This document shows, piece after piece, positions 40,784 through 48,989 of a DNA stretch of 48,989 nt (its first letter is position 1; each line of letters begins with the position of its first letter). Below the pieces are notes generated by a model that was given only the letters and a program-made list of their open reading frames with translations, was not told the DNA's origin and did no database searches. Made by a program: the position numbers and the translations under genes. Source of the stretch: Clostridium sp. Its GTDB lineage: Bacteria; Bacillota; Clostridia; Clostridiales; Clostridiaceae. Location of the stretch: positions 1 through 48,989 of the forward strand of contig JAFSER010000007.1 in assembly GCA_017435645.1 (NCBI GenBank), in the 5' to 3' direction.

Positions 40784-41215
40784 ATGAAAAAATTAATAAT
40801 AGGATTTTTAATAGCTTGTAGCATAGGATTCACTGCTTGTGGAACTACAAATACAGAAAGTCCAGAAACTAACAATAGTTCAAATTCAGGAGAAATGAAT
40901 AATGGAAATAATAATTTAGAATCAGTAATGGAAGAAGAGAAAGCCTCTATAAATGATTTATATATAGAACTTAATGAAATGGTTAATGGAGGTATTGAAA
41001 ATATAAAAGAAAATGATTGGAACACTTATAGCACAGAATTTAAAGATAAACTAAAAGATCTTAGAAGTAAAATTGAAGATACATCTATGACGGGGATATT
41101 AGATGATGTAGATAATTTATTTAATCAATATGATACAGCAATAAGAGAGCATAAAGATGTTGATAATAGTAAAATTGATGAAATGAAAACTAAAATAGAA
41201 AATTTCTTTAAATAA
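40784..41215 (+). CDS. Small lipoprotein of unknown function
   Basis: This 143-residue protein has a lipoprotein signal: basic MKK, hydrophobic core, then a lipobox with the acylated Cys near residue 19 (FTAC-GTT). A low-complexity Asn/Ser/Glu linker (about 20-48) leads to a helical C-terminal half with many Lys, Asp and Glu. I recognise no catalytic motif. It should be anchored on the outside of the membrane. It stands alone between the ilv operon and the GIY-YIG gene. Confidence 0.8.
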   Translation: MKKLIIGFLIACSIGFTACGTTNTESPETNNSSNSGEMNNGNNNLESVMEEEKASINDLYIELNEMVNGGIENIKENDWNTYSTEFKDKLKDLRSKIEDTSMTGILDDVDNLFNQYDTAIREHKDVDNSKIDEMKTKIENFFK

Positions 41216-41364
41216 TTATTCAAAGAGTTTATATTAAATATTGATTAGTGTGGTAAATAATATATCAATATTAGTATAGACTCATATTTTTATTTAGATA
41301 TAATTAAGTTATAGATAAAAAGTAGAAAAATTATTTGCAAATAAGAAATATAGTAGAGGATTGT

Positions 41365-41610
41365 ATGAATTATGTTTATATATTAAAATGTAGTGATAAT
41401 ACATTTTATACAGGATGGACAACTTCCTTAGAGAGAAGATTAAAAGCTCATAATAGTGGGAAAGGAGCTAAGTATACTAAGGCTAGATTACCGGTTCAGA
41501 TAGTATATTTTGAAGAATTTGATAATAAAATAGATGCTATGAAAAGAGAGTATGCAATAAAAAAATTATCAAGAAAAGAAAAATTAAAATTAATAGATGG
41601 ATTTAATTAA
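41365..41610 (+). CDS. GIY-YIG domain protein (UPF0213/YazA type)
   Basis: This is 81 residues from ATG 41365 (MNYVYILKCSDN), behind AGAGGA; an open frame from 41335 has no site. The motif is 'YVYILKCSDNTFYTGWTT', followed by 'RLKAHNSGKGAKYTKARLPV' and 'AMKREYAIKKLSRKEKLKLI', the standard short GIY-YIG build with the conserved Arg and His-Asn. Relatives are predicted nucleases of the UPF0213 group, some shown to bind or nick DNA; the cell role is uncertain. Confidence 0.88.
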   Translation: MNYVYILKCSDNTFYTGWTTSLERRLKAHNSGKGAKYTKARLPVQIVYFEEFDNKIDAMKREYAIKKLSRKEKLKLIDGFN

Positions 41611-41764
41611 ATTATATATTAGTGAAATATGAAAAATAATAAATTAGTATAGAACTACATTTTTTGCAGTAATTATATTTTGAAATATTTACATAAAGAA
41701 TAGTTCATTAATTGATATAAAATTAATGAAAATGTACAGAAATAATATTATAAATAGAAGTTAA

Positions 41765-41811
41765 AAATAAGCTATAGGAAGAATAGGAATACTTTCTATA
41801 GCTTATTTTTC
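41765..41811 (+). terminator. Terminator of the GIY-YIG gene
   Basis: AATAAGCTATAG pairs with CTATAGCTTATT, extended by GAAG/CTTT, followed by T residues. Confidence 0.9.
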
Positions 41812-42099
41812 AATAGAATGATAAAGTTATATAATTTAAATTTTATAGTAAATAAATCCATAATATGAATATATGTCTATACATCTATATGTATAGCTAT
41901 TAGTGGAAGAAAATAAGAGAAAAGAGAAGAAAATGAAAAATATTTTATAAAAATAATGGTAATTGATGAATTTTAAATAAAAATAGTTTATTTTGAATAA
42001 AAATAATGATAATATTAGTATATAAATTTAAGCAATATGCATAATATATAATATAATTTAAATTTATAACTAAAAAGAAAGGAGAATAGTAAGAAAAAA
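41812..42099. other. AT-rich region upstream of the glmS ribozyme
   Basis: No gene is seen. A TATAAT at about 42050, in a run of TATA-like text, may be the -10 of glmS, but the AT content makes the exact promoter uncertain. An AAAGGAG string at about 42078-42084 leads to no open frame. Confidence 0.4.
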
Positions 42100-42266
42100 A
42101 GCGCCAGAACTAAATTTAAATATGATGCTTTTTGATATAAAAAAGAATATAAGTTTAGTTGACGAGGTTGGGGAGTATCGAAACTTCGGCGGGTGCCCCA
42201 CGGTATTTCACACTACCGTTAAAGACTAATAAAACTGTGAAGTGATTTGCAGCACAATATTAGTTA
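42100..42266 (+). ncRNA. glmS self-cleaving ribozyme (GlcN6P riboswitch)
   Basis: The sequence carries the class hallmarks. GCGCCAGAACT begins at 42101, with the cleavage site predicted between A42100 and G42101. TTGACGAGGTTGGGGAGTATC follows the P2 stem at about 42160, then CGAAACTTCGGCGGGTGCCCC, whose GGCG can pair with the 5' CGCC (P2.1). P2 is ACTAAATTTA with TAAGTTTAGT. ACGGTA/TACCGT (42200-42205 with 42214-42219) and ACTAATA/TATTAGT (42224-42230 with 42258-42264) form the later stems. When glucosamine-6-phosphate binds, the RNA cuts itself and the glmS message is degraded. It lies about 125 bases before the glmS start. Confidence 0.96.
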
Positions 42267-42391
42267 GGTGTTAAAACCTTCAAAAATCATCACATAATAT
42301 ATGAAATAAAATTAATACTAAATATAATGTAATGATATTTTCAAAAGATAAAGTAATAATAAACAATGTAGACAAGGAAGGAAGATAAAAT

Positions 42392-44218
42392 ATGTGTGGT
42401 ATAGTTGGATTCATAGGAACAAAGAAAGCATCTCCAATATTAGTTGAAGGATTATCTAAATTAGAGTATAGAGGATATGATTCAGCAGGAGTAGCAGTAA
42501 TAGAAAATGAAGAAATAAAGGTTAGAAAATATAAAGGTAGACTAAAGAATTTAGAAGATAATTTAAAGGTTAATCCTCTATATGGATGTATAGGAATTGG
42601 ACATACTAGATGGGCAACTCATGGAGAACCATCAGATACTAACTCACATCCTCACACTAATAAAAATTCAACAATTAGTGTTGTTCATAATGGAATTATA
42701 GAAAATTATATAGAGCTTAAGGAATGGCTTGGGAATAAAGGTTATGAATTTTATTCAGAAACTGATACAGAAGTAATCCCTAATTTAATAGATTATTACT
42801 ATAAAGGTGATTTATTTGAAGCTGTAACAAAGGCAACAACTAAACTGGAAGGTAGCTATGCCATTGGAGTTATTTGTAAAAATGAGCCTGATAAAATTAT
42901 TGCAGTAAGAAAGGATAGTCCTTTAATAGTTGGTATAGGTAATGGAGAATATTTTATAGCTTCAGATATACCAGCAGTAATTAATCATACAAGGGAAGTT
43001 TATTTATTAGAAGATAAAGAATTTGTAATTTTAACTAAAGATGGAGTTGAAATTAAGACAGAAAATGGAGAAAAAATTCAAAAAGAAATATATCACGTAA
43101 CTTGGGATATAGATGCAGCTGAAAAAGGCGGATATGAAGATTTTATGTTAAAGGAAATCCATGAGCAACCAAAAGCTATTAAAGATACATTAAGCTCTAG
43201 AGTTATAACTAATTCACCTATTAAACTAGATGATATTAATTTATCCAAGGAAGAATTAGAGTCTTTTGATAGAGTATTTATTATAGGATGTGGTACAGCT
43301 TATCATGCAGGATTAGTTGGGAAAACTATAATAGAGAGATTAGCTAAAATCCCAGTAGAAGTTGATATTGCATCAGAATTTAGATATAGAGAACCATTAA
43401 TAACAAATAAATCATTAGTAATTATTGTTAGTCAATCAGGTGAAACAGCAGATACATTAGCAGTATTAAGAAATAGTAAAGCTATAGGAGCTAAGGTAAT
43501 AGCTATTACTAATGTGGTTGGAAGTTCAGCTTCAAGAGAAGCTGATTATGTTCTTTACACTTGGGCTGGTCCAGAAATAGCAGTAGCTTCAACAAAGGCA
43601 TATGAAACTCAATTAATAGCATTCTATATTCTTGGAATTTATTTTGCTGAATTAAGAGGAACTATAGAAGAAAAGCTGGCTAATGATTTAAAGGAAGAAT
43701 TATTAGCATTACCAGAAAAGGTTAATAAAATTTTAGAGCAGAAGGATAAATTACAGGAACATGCTTCTAGAAATTATATGGATAAGGATGTATTCTTCCT
43801 AGGTAGAGGATTAGATTATGCTGTTGCCTTAGAAGGTTCATTAAAGCTTAAAGAAATATCATATATTCATTCAGAAGCTTATGCTGGTGGAGAATTAAAG
43901 CATGGGACAATAGCTTTAGTAGAAGAGGGAACTCCTATTATTGCATTAATAACTGATGATAAGCTAAAGGATAAAATGATAAGCAATGTTAGGGAAGTTG
44001 TAACTAGAGGAGCTAAAATATTAGGAATAGCAAACGAAGATGATAAGAATGCTACAGAAGTATGTGACGAAATGATATATATTCCAAAAACTCATGAGTT
44101 ACTAACACCAGTATTATCAGTAGTTCCACTTCAATTAATATCTTACTACGTAGCTAAACAAAAGGGTTGTGATGTTGATAAACCTCGTAATTTAGCAAAA
44201 TCAGTTACTGTTGAGTAA
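42392..44218 (+). CDS. glmS: Glutamine-fructose-6-phosphate aminotransferase
   Basis: This is 608 residues, the usual length, behind AAGGAAGG. It makes glucosamine-6-phosphate from fructose-6-phosphate and glutamine. The N-terminal glutaminase begins MCGIVGFIG, with Cys2 the nucleophile, and shows 'EYRGYDSAGVAV', 'GIGHTRWATHGEP' and 'HNGIIENYIELKEWL'. Two SIS domains follow with 'IGCGTAYHAGLVGKTIIE', 'SQSGETADTLAVLRNSK', 'AGGELKHGTIALVEEGTP' and the C-terminal 'PRNLAKSVTVE'. The product feeds GlmM. The ribozyme in the leader gives feedback control by this product. Confidence 0.98.
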   Translation: MCGIVGFIGTKKASPILVEGLSKLEYRGYDSAGVAVIENEEIKVRKYKGRLKNLEDNLKVNPLYGCIGIGHTRWATHGEPSDTNSHPHTNKNSTISVVHNGIIENYIELKEWLGNKGYEFYSETDTEVIPNLIDYYYKGDLFEAVTKATTKLEGSYAIGVICKNEPDKIIAVRKDSPLIVGIGNGEYFIASDIPAVINHTREVYLLEDKEFVILTKDGVEIKTENGEKIQKEIYHVTWDIDAAEKGGYEDFMLKEIHEQPKAIKDTLSSRVITNSPIKLDDINLSKEELESFDRVFIIGCGTAYHAGLVGKTIIERLAKIPVEVDIASEFRYREPLITNKSLVIIVSQSGETADTLAVLRNSKAIGAKVIAITNVVGSSASREADYVLYTWAGPEIAVASTKAYETQLIAFYILGIYFAELRGTIEEKLANDLKEELLALPEKVNKILEQKDKLQEHASRNYMDKDVFFLGRGLDYAVALEGSLKLKEISYIHSEAYAGGELKHGTIALVEEGTPIIALITDDKLKDKMISNVREVVTRGAKILGIANEDDKNATEVCDEMIYIPKTHELLTPVLSVVPLQLISYYVAKQKGCDVDKPRNLAKSVTVE

Positions 44219-44239
44219 GTAAAAGAGGAGAGAAGCAAT

Positions 44240-44275
44240 ATGTGTTGTTTTATAAAAAAGTTTGATAATTTATAA
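44240..44275 (+). other. Very short ORF with good ribosome site after glmS
   Basis: AGAGGAGAG at 44224-44232 precedes an ATG at 44240 that codes for MCCFIKKFDNL and stops at 44275, inside a tandem repeat. The spacing is good, but eleven residues is too short for a firm gene call. It may be the cut-off start of a lost gene. Confidence 0.3.
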
Positions 44276-44300
44276 AAAAGTTTGATAATTTATAAAAAAG
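44249..44300 (+). repeat. 20-bp tandem direct repeat, about 2.6 copies
   Basis: The unit tttgataatttataaaaaag occurs in two full copies (44261-44280 and 44281-44300), preceded by the last 12 bases of a third. The unit is not a multiple of three, so each copy shifts frame, and the repeat brings in TAA stops. Confidence 0.9.
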
Positions 44301-44364
44301 AAATAAAAGTTATTTTTCTATTATTATACACTATATTATAAAAAATGTTAAGGGAGATAAAATA

Positions 44365-44532
44365 ATGAATGGTGATTTAGTAAAAAGACTATTAGAAGAG
44401 TATAGAGAAATGGAAAAATGTTTAATAATGGGAATAGATATTTTAAAAGATTCAGATTATGCAAAAGGCAAACTAGATGTAGTTAAGGTTATCATTTCTG
44501 ACTTAGAAGGATTATTACTAATAAATAATTAG
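44365..44532 (+). CDS. Small protein of 55 residues, unknown
   Basis: ATG 44365 lies seven bases after an AGGGAGAT site and the frame runs to TAG 44530-44532. The product (starting MNGDLVKRLLEEYREMEKCL) is a short, soluble-looking, mainly helical protein with a helix, a turn at KDSDYAKGK, and a second helix ending LLLINN. There is no signal or membrane segment. I recognise no family. Codon use and the ribosome site support a real gene. A bidirectional terminator follows 32 bases later. Confidence 0.7.
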   Translation: MNGDLVKRLLEEYREMEKCLIMGIDILKDSDYAKGKLDVVKVIISDLEGLLLINN

Positions 44533-44564
44533 TGTAATAGATAATAATACTAGAGTATTTAAGA

Positions 44565-44593
44565 TAAAAGGTCGAGATTATCCCGACCTTTTA
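44565..44593. terminator. Bidirectional terminator between the small ORF and res
   Basis: TAAAAGGTCG pairs perfectly with CGACCTTTTA, with GA/TC inside. It serves both the plus-strand small gene and the minus-strand res gene, whose stop is at 44607. Confidence 0.9.
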
Positions 44594-44606
44594 TTAATTT
44601 TATTTG

Positions 44607-47305
44607 CTAATAAACTGGTATGTTGTCATCTATTTCTTTTAAACCAATATCATCTGAAATATCTGGAGTGTTAGTAATTAATTTTTCAAATTCATTATTA
44701 AATTTATCTAATCTACATTCTTTATTATAAAAAGGAAGTCCTATTATTTTGTATTCACTACCATCTTCATGAAAAAGTATAGCATTAGAATTATGTTCAA
44801 TTTGCATTAAAAATTTTTCCTTCCACTCGTCCTGTTTTAAGAGATGTGTTCCTTTTGGTTCGATGAATATTTGTTGTTGAATAAAATCAACTCCGTTAAT
44901 TTCTCTTAATAATAATATATAATCAGGTTCAAATCTAGCTCCATCATCAAATGAATATATTTTTAATTTTCTTTCATTACGAATTAAGTACACTTCACTA
45001 TATTTAGATTTTAAGTCATTTACTTTGTTAGAAAAATATTTTACAAATTTTTTTTCTTCTGTGGTTCCATAATTATCGTTATAAACAAACCAATCTTCAT
45101 TTGCTAGGTTTAATCTATATTCGGCATTTACATTAATATCATTTTGAGAAACTCCTTCACCTTCTTTATCAGGATTTACTTTTACTCTTAATGTATTTTT
45201 AACATAATTCTTTAATGGAGTTTCTATAAAGTCTTTTGTTCCTTCAAATTCTTCTTTAATATTAGATATATTAGTACTTAACTTATCAAATAATTTAAGA
45301 AGTCCTTTATATATATCAATGTTGTTTGGAGTATCATAGTTTGTTTTTATAGTTAATTCAAATCTTCCAGCATAATTAGAATTACTAAGAAATTCTTCAA
45401 TACTATTTAGTTTTGGAAAATATCCTTTTAGAGTTGAAAATCTCATAATAGGATATTGTCTTAAAGCTTTTAATACTACAGGATATTTAGTAGTAGCTAT
45501 ATCTTTAACTTTATAATTGTTTGTATATATATTTTCTTTTTTACTATTAGCTAAATTTTCATTTGATACAAGACTATTTTCACTTATATATTCACATAAA
45601 TCTATTTCTACATTTGAATTACAGTTCTCTGGGATACCTATAATATCATCTTTAGATTTTTTAACATATTTGTTAATAAAAAGCTTTCCATTTTTATAAA
45701 TTGGATTTTCAATAAATTCATCTTTAACGACATATTCAAATTCACAAATGTTTTTTGCTTCAAATCCTATTTCTTTTAAAGCTTTTCTTAATTCTTCAAT
45801 ATATTTAGAGTCTTGCTGACTATGATAATAAAGAGTTTCACATACACGCAGTTCATTTGTTGAGTCTATGTCATATTTTCTTTTATTTGCTTCATCAGTA
45901 TCATAAATTTTAAATGGTTGATATCGTACTCCTCTACCTATTAGTTGAGCTTCGGTAATTGTTGATTTAGATATTTTTTTTCCACCTTGCCTTTCACTAT
46001 ATAATCTTACTATATCAAATAAGTTAAGAACATCCCAACCTTCATTTAGCATATCAACAGTAAACAGCATTCTATAAGGATTTTTTATATTTTCTAAATC
46101 ATTTACTATCTTATTTTTTTCAGAAAGTTCTTTATCATCACCATCCATAATAATTAAGTGATTTTCTGAGAAGGATTCTTTTAATTCTTGAACTAATATT
46201 TCATAATCTATACTAATTTTATCAAAATAATCAAACATTTTTTTGTTATTCCACTTGCTTGATTTTTAATAAATAAAATATCATCTATTGATAAAGAATT
46301 ATTTAAATATAATATAAATTCATTATAAAATGCTCTATTTTCTGCTATAGATTTTGATTTTAATAAAATAACTGGTTTAATATTTTTTTTATAATCTGCA
46401 AATAATTTTAGTCTATATTGGCTTAATAACATAGCTTGTACAACTCTCATCATTGGCGTAAATGTAGATTGTAAATTTAAAAAATCTTTAGTATATCCAT
46501 CTTCTCTAAATTTTAATAGTGTATAATTAAATATTATTTTATCTTTATATTTTTCTATTACATTTTTATTTTTTAAATCGCTAGTTGCAGTAAATTCAAA
46601 TAACATATTATCTTTATTTGCATTAAAAATATTATTAATAGATTTTTCCCAAGAATCTTTTTCCATTTGCTCATTTTTATTTAATTTTTTTTTAGTATCA
46701 GAGTTTATATGGTGTGATTCATCAGCTATCAATACAACTTTTCTATCTTCAAAGTCCTGTATAGTTATTGAATTTTCTTGATTTTTTCCAAGGTCTTCAT
46801 GCAACTTTTGAATTGTTGTAAACTTTATATTTATGGAATTATTATTTGATTCTTGAAAATTTTCAGATAAATTAATTTCTATTGTTTCACCATCTATTAT
46901 TATTTTTTCGTTAAATAAATATTTCCCAAAAGATTTATCTAAAAAATTTTTTTTTGTTTTTTCTACGATAGTTCCTTGATTAACAAAAAATACAAAATCT
47001 TTATATCCAATTTTATATAAATAGAGTATAAGTCCAGCCATTATATATGTTTTTCCAGAGCCTGTAGCCATATGAAATAATAAGTGTATCTGTTTGTTTT
47101 TCCTTAATGAATTTCCATTTAAATAAGTTATAACATTTTTAAAGGCTTTTTCCTGATAGTCTCTAATTACAAATTTTCTTGATAAATTATTTAAAACATA
47201 ATTAGGTATATCCTGGAGCGTCAACATACCATCTTCAACCATTTTTTCAATACGATAGTATAAAAAGCATGATTCATCTAATTCGGGATTTTCTTTAACT
47301 ACCAT
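44607..47305 (-). pseudogene. res: Type III restriction enzyme Res subunit, split by a frameshift
   Basis: Two frames together make one Res protein of about 900 residues. The first (46208-47305) has the helicase start: Walker A TGSGKT at 81-86 and the DESHH box ('LIADESHHINSD'). The second (44607-46238) has helicase motif VI-like 'EAQLIGRGVRYQP' and a C-terminal PD-ExK nuclease ('EPDYILLL' then 'IFIEPKG'). Both frames meet at a run of seven A (seven T at 46238-46244 on the plus strand); one more A would restore 'ASGITKKMFDYFDK'. Res cuts DNA with Mod in Type III systems. Its ATG overlaps the mod stop by seven bases. The break could be decay, phase variation or a read error. Confidence 0.88.
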
Positions 47306-48742
47306 TTCATATCATCCTCCATTGTATAAAACTTATAATTAAAAGATTTGATATCATCTGAAATGTTATTGCTTTTGTCATCTATTTCAGAGTAGTTTAT
47401 ATAAAGTGTATTTTTTTCAATAATATTTATTAGAATTCTTTTCTTATCAGTAATTGATAATTTTATAAATTCATTTTCAGTATCTACATCTAATATCTTA
47501 TCTGAATCAACTTTATATGTTAAAAAATTAGATTTAGATATTTCATTATAAATATTTATTAGTTCTTCATCAGAAGCTATTGAGATTTTATCAATATAAT
47601 TTTGAGAATTATTAGCAAGTTCGCAATAGATAAATTCTCCTCCGCCTTGCCAATTTACACCTTTAGATATTCCACTTTGTTCTCCATCTATAACTCCCTT
47701 CATTCTTAACAGTGTTTTATCAATATGAGAGTCTAATTGTTCAATTCCAATATATCTCATATTCATTTTATGAGCTACTGCTGCGGTAGTACCAGACCCT
47801 AAATATGCATCAAGTATAATATCACCTTCTGACATAAACATCTCAATTATTCTTCTTATTAAAGCTTCTGGTTTCTTTCCTGCTGGTAACGAATTATTAC
47901 CTTCATTTTGAGTATTTTGAAAGTCAATATCTATCCATAAATCCCCTAATAATTGTACCAAAGTATCTTCTCCATCAATTTCTTTTACTGTTGAACTTAA
48001 AAATGAACATCTATTTCCGTTAAGAGCTAGTAACTCTTCACCATTTTTATTATAATATCTAATAATTTCATTAGGTTTATTTAAACTATCTTCTTTAGCT
48101 TTTTTATCTATAGAATTTACAGGACGAAAAATTACATCTTTATTTTTTAAGCAAAATTCCATGAACTTTTTATTATTTATAAAATCTTCATTTATACTTT
48201 CTTCAAAACTTATTATATTATTCTCAATTAAAATATCTTTTAACTTGCAATCTTCATAGCTTCCATCACTATGTTTCTTTAAAAAATGATTATAGTGAGT
48301 ATCCCATTTTTCCTTTTTTGTGTATTGGGGGGTAATTCTTATTTCACCACCATTTTTATAAATCAATACCGAGTCTTTTGTCTTTAATATAGTTTTATCT
48401 TTATGAGCAGTCTTCGGCCCAGAAAGACTTGATGATTTAACTGAAATAGTATTAATATAGTTATCTCTCCCCCAAATTTCATCCATTAATACTTTTAAGT
48501 ATGCATCCTCATTTTTATCACATTGAACAATCATAACTCCATCTGGCTTTAATAATTTCTTTGCTATTTCTAGTCTATTTTTCATCATAACAAGCCAAGA
48601 AGTATGCTTAAAAGAATCATTGTAAGGAACTTTATCATTTTGTGTATTATAGAGTATATCCCAATACATACATTTAATTTTATTCCTATATCTTGGTAAA
48701 AGACTATTTAAAGCTAATAGGTTATTACCTTTTATAATTAAA
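47299..48742 (-). pseudogene. mod: Type III DNA methyltransferase Mod, N-terminally truncated
   Basis: The open frame from ATG 48669 gives 456 residues, but homology continues upstream with 'LIIKGNNLLALNSLLPRYR' until an in-frame TAG just past 48742, so about 100 N-terminal residues are missing. Seen motifs: 'SEGDIILDAYLGSGTTAAVAHKMN' with 'RYIGIEQLD' (AdoMet motif I region, in order typical of beta-class enzymes). The catalytic motif IV, normally DPPYNTGN, reads DILYNTQND, so activity is doubtful. 'HTSWLVMMKNRLEIAKKLL' and 'DGVMIVQCDKNEDAYLKVLMDEI' are otherwise well kept. Mod methylates adenine and sets the specificity of the Res complex. The cut coincides with a probable insertion element starting at 48743. 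Confidence 0.87.
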
Positions 48743-48989
48743 GGCTATGTTATACAATTGTGTGATTAATATACAGAAAATAGGTTATAATATAGGTATT
48801 AACTATACTTCACCATATTATATAGAAAGGATTACTTATATTATGCAAAAAGTAGATATAAAAGCCATAGTTAAAAATTTGAATAAAGAAGAACTTAGAG
48901 ATTTAATTTCTGTAGCACAAGGAGTTTTAAGTGCTTTATTTAGCTCTGATGAAATCAAGGATAATATTAAGGAAAGTAGATTTTCTAAG
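48743..48989 (+). mobile_element. Left end of a probable insertion sequence within mod
   Basis: Mod coding sequence stops at 48742 and unrelated sequence starts with GGCTATGTTATACAATTG, a plausible terminal repeat. A TATAAT at 48786-48791 and a plus-strand frame at 48843 follow, and the element runs off the window. The eight bases before it (taattaaa, 48735-48742) would be the predicted target duplication if this is an IS1595-like element. The far end is not in the window, so this is inference. Confidence 0.5.
48843..48989 (+). CDS. Probable IS1595-like transposase, N-terminal part
   Basis: The frame starts at ATG 48843 behind GAAAGGA and is still open at the window edge after 49 residues (MQKVDIKAIVKNLNKEELRD... 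ending KESRFSK). A short helical N terminus with a final 'RFSK' is what I recall just before the zinc ribbon (CPHCG) of IS1595-family transposases, but the ribbon and the catalytic domain lie outside. Position directly after the mod break supports a mobile gene. An unrelated small regulator is the alternative. Confidence 0.42.
   Translation, partial: MQKVDIKAIVKNLNKEELRDLISVAQGVLSALFSSDEIKDNIKESRFSK

Noticed and set aside
44249..44300. Possible CRISPR array
   Set aside because: The repeats are directly adjacent, without spacers, and only 2.6 units long.

Overview
The window reads as a stretch of chromosome from a very AT-rich, low-GC Gram-positive anaerobe, most likely Clostridium sensu stricto. 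The evidence is heavy use of AGA, ATA and TTA codons, strong Shine-Dalgarno sites with frequent TTG/GTG starts, a butyrate kinase pair (ptb-buk), a spore-cortex amidase (cwlD), a glmS ribozyme and a T-box leader. The species cannot be fixed from this sequence.

Layout. 1-5182: the end of rplM, then rpsI, a DegV protein, a Na/phosphate symporter and cwlD. 5469-6912: a two-subunit class I fumarase. 7207-11136: YitT (minus strand), a two-component system and an Spx/ArsC-like protein. 11284-14652: class Ia ribonucleotide reductase nrdAB behind two NrdR-like palindromes. 14785-19040: ptsI, a split chromate transporter and an isoaspartyl dipeptidase. 19130-20783 (minus): a SleB-like hydrolase and an unknown membrane-anchored helical protein. 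20937-30210: cdaA-cdaR, an FAD protein, ptb-buk, AIM24, a YerC/TrpR-like regulator and glmM. 30572-40389: a sigma-A promoter, a T-box with a probable isoleucine (AUC) specifier, and an eight-gene operon ilvN-cimA-leuC-leuD-leuB-ilvD-ilvB-ilvC. 40784-44532: a lipoprotein, a GIY-YIG protein, the glmS ribozyme, glmS, a tandem repeat and a 55-aa ORF. 44607-48989: a decayed Type III restriction-modification locus (minus), whose mod gene is cut off exactly where a probable insertion sequence begins.

How it fits together. cdaA/cdaR, glmM and glmS form the familiar c-di-AMP/amino-sugar set of Firmicutes, here interrupted by ptb-buk and by the amino-acid operon. That operon has citramalate synthase but no leuA. 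With LeuC, LeuD and LeuB it therefore reads as a pyruvate-to-isoleucine (plus valine) pathway, which agrees with an AUC specifier in its T-box.

Most of the window is ordinary core chromosome. The best candidates for a second look are: the Type III RM wreck (mod motif IV DPPY changed to DILY, res split at a 7-A run, mod cut by a probable IS); the isoleucine T-box with a non-canonical antiterminator bulge; two mutually exclusive hairpins before the sleB-like start; the paired NrdR boxes with an ATP-cone-truncated NrdA; and the repeat plus small ORFs after glmS. I found no clearly new multi-gene system.
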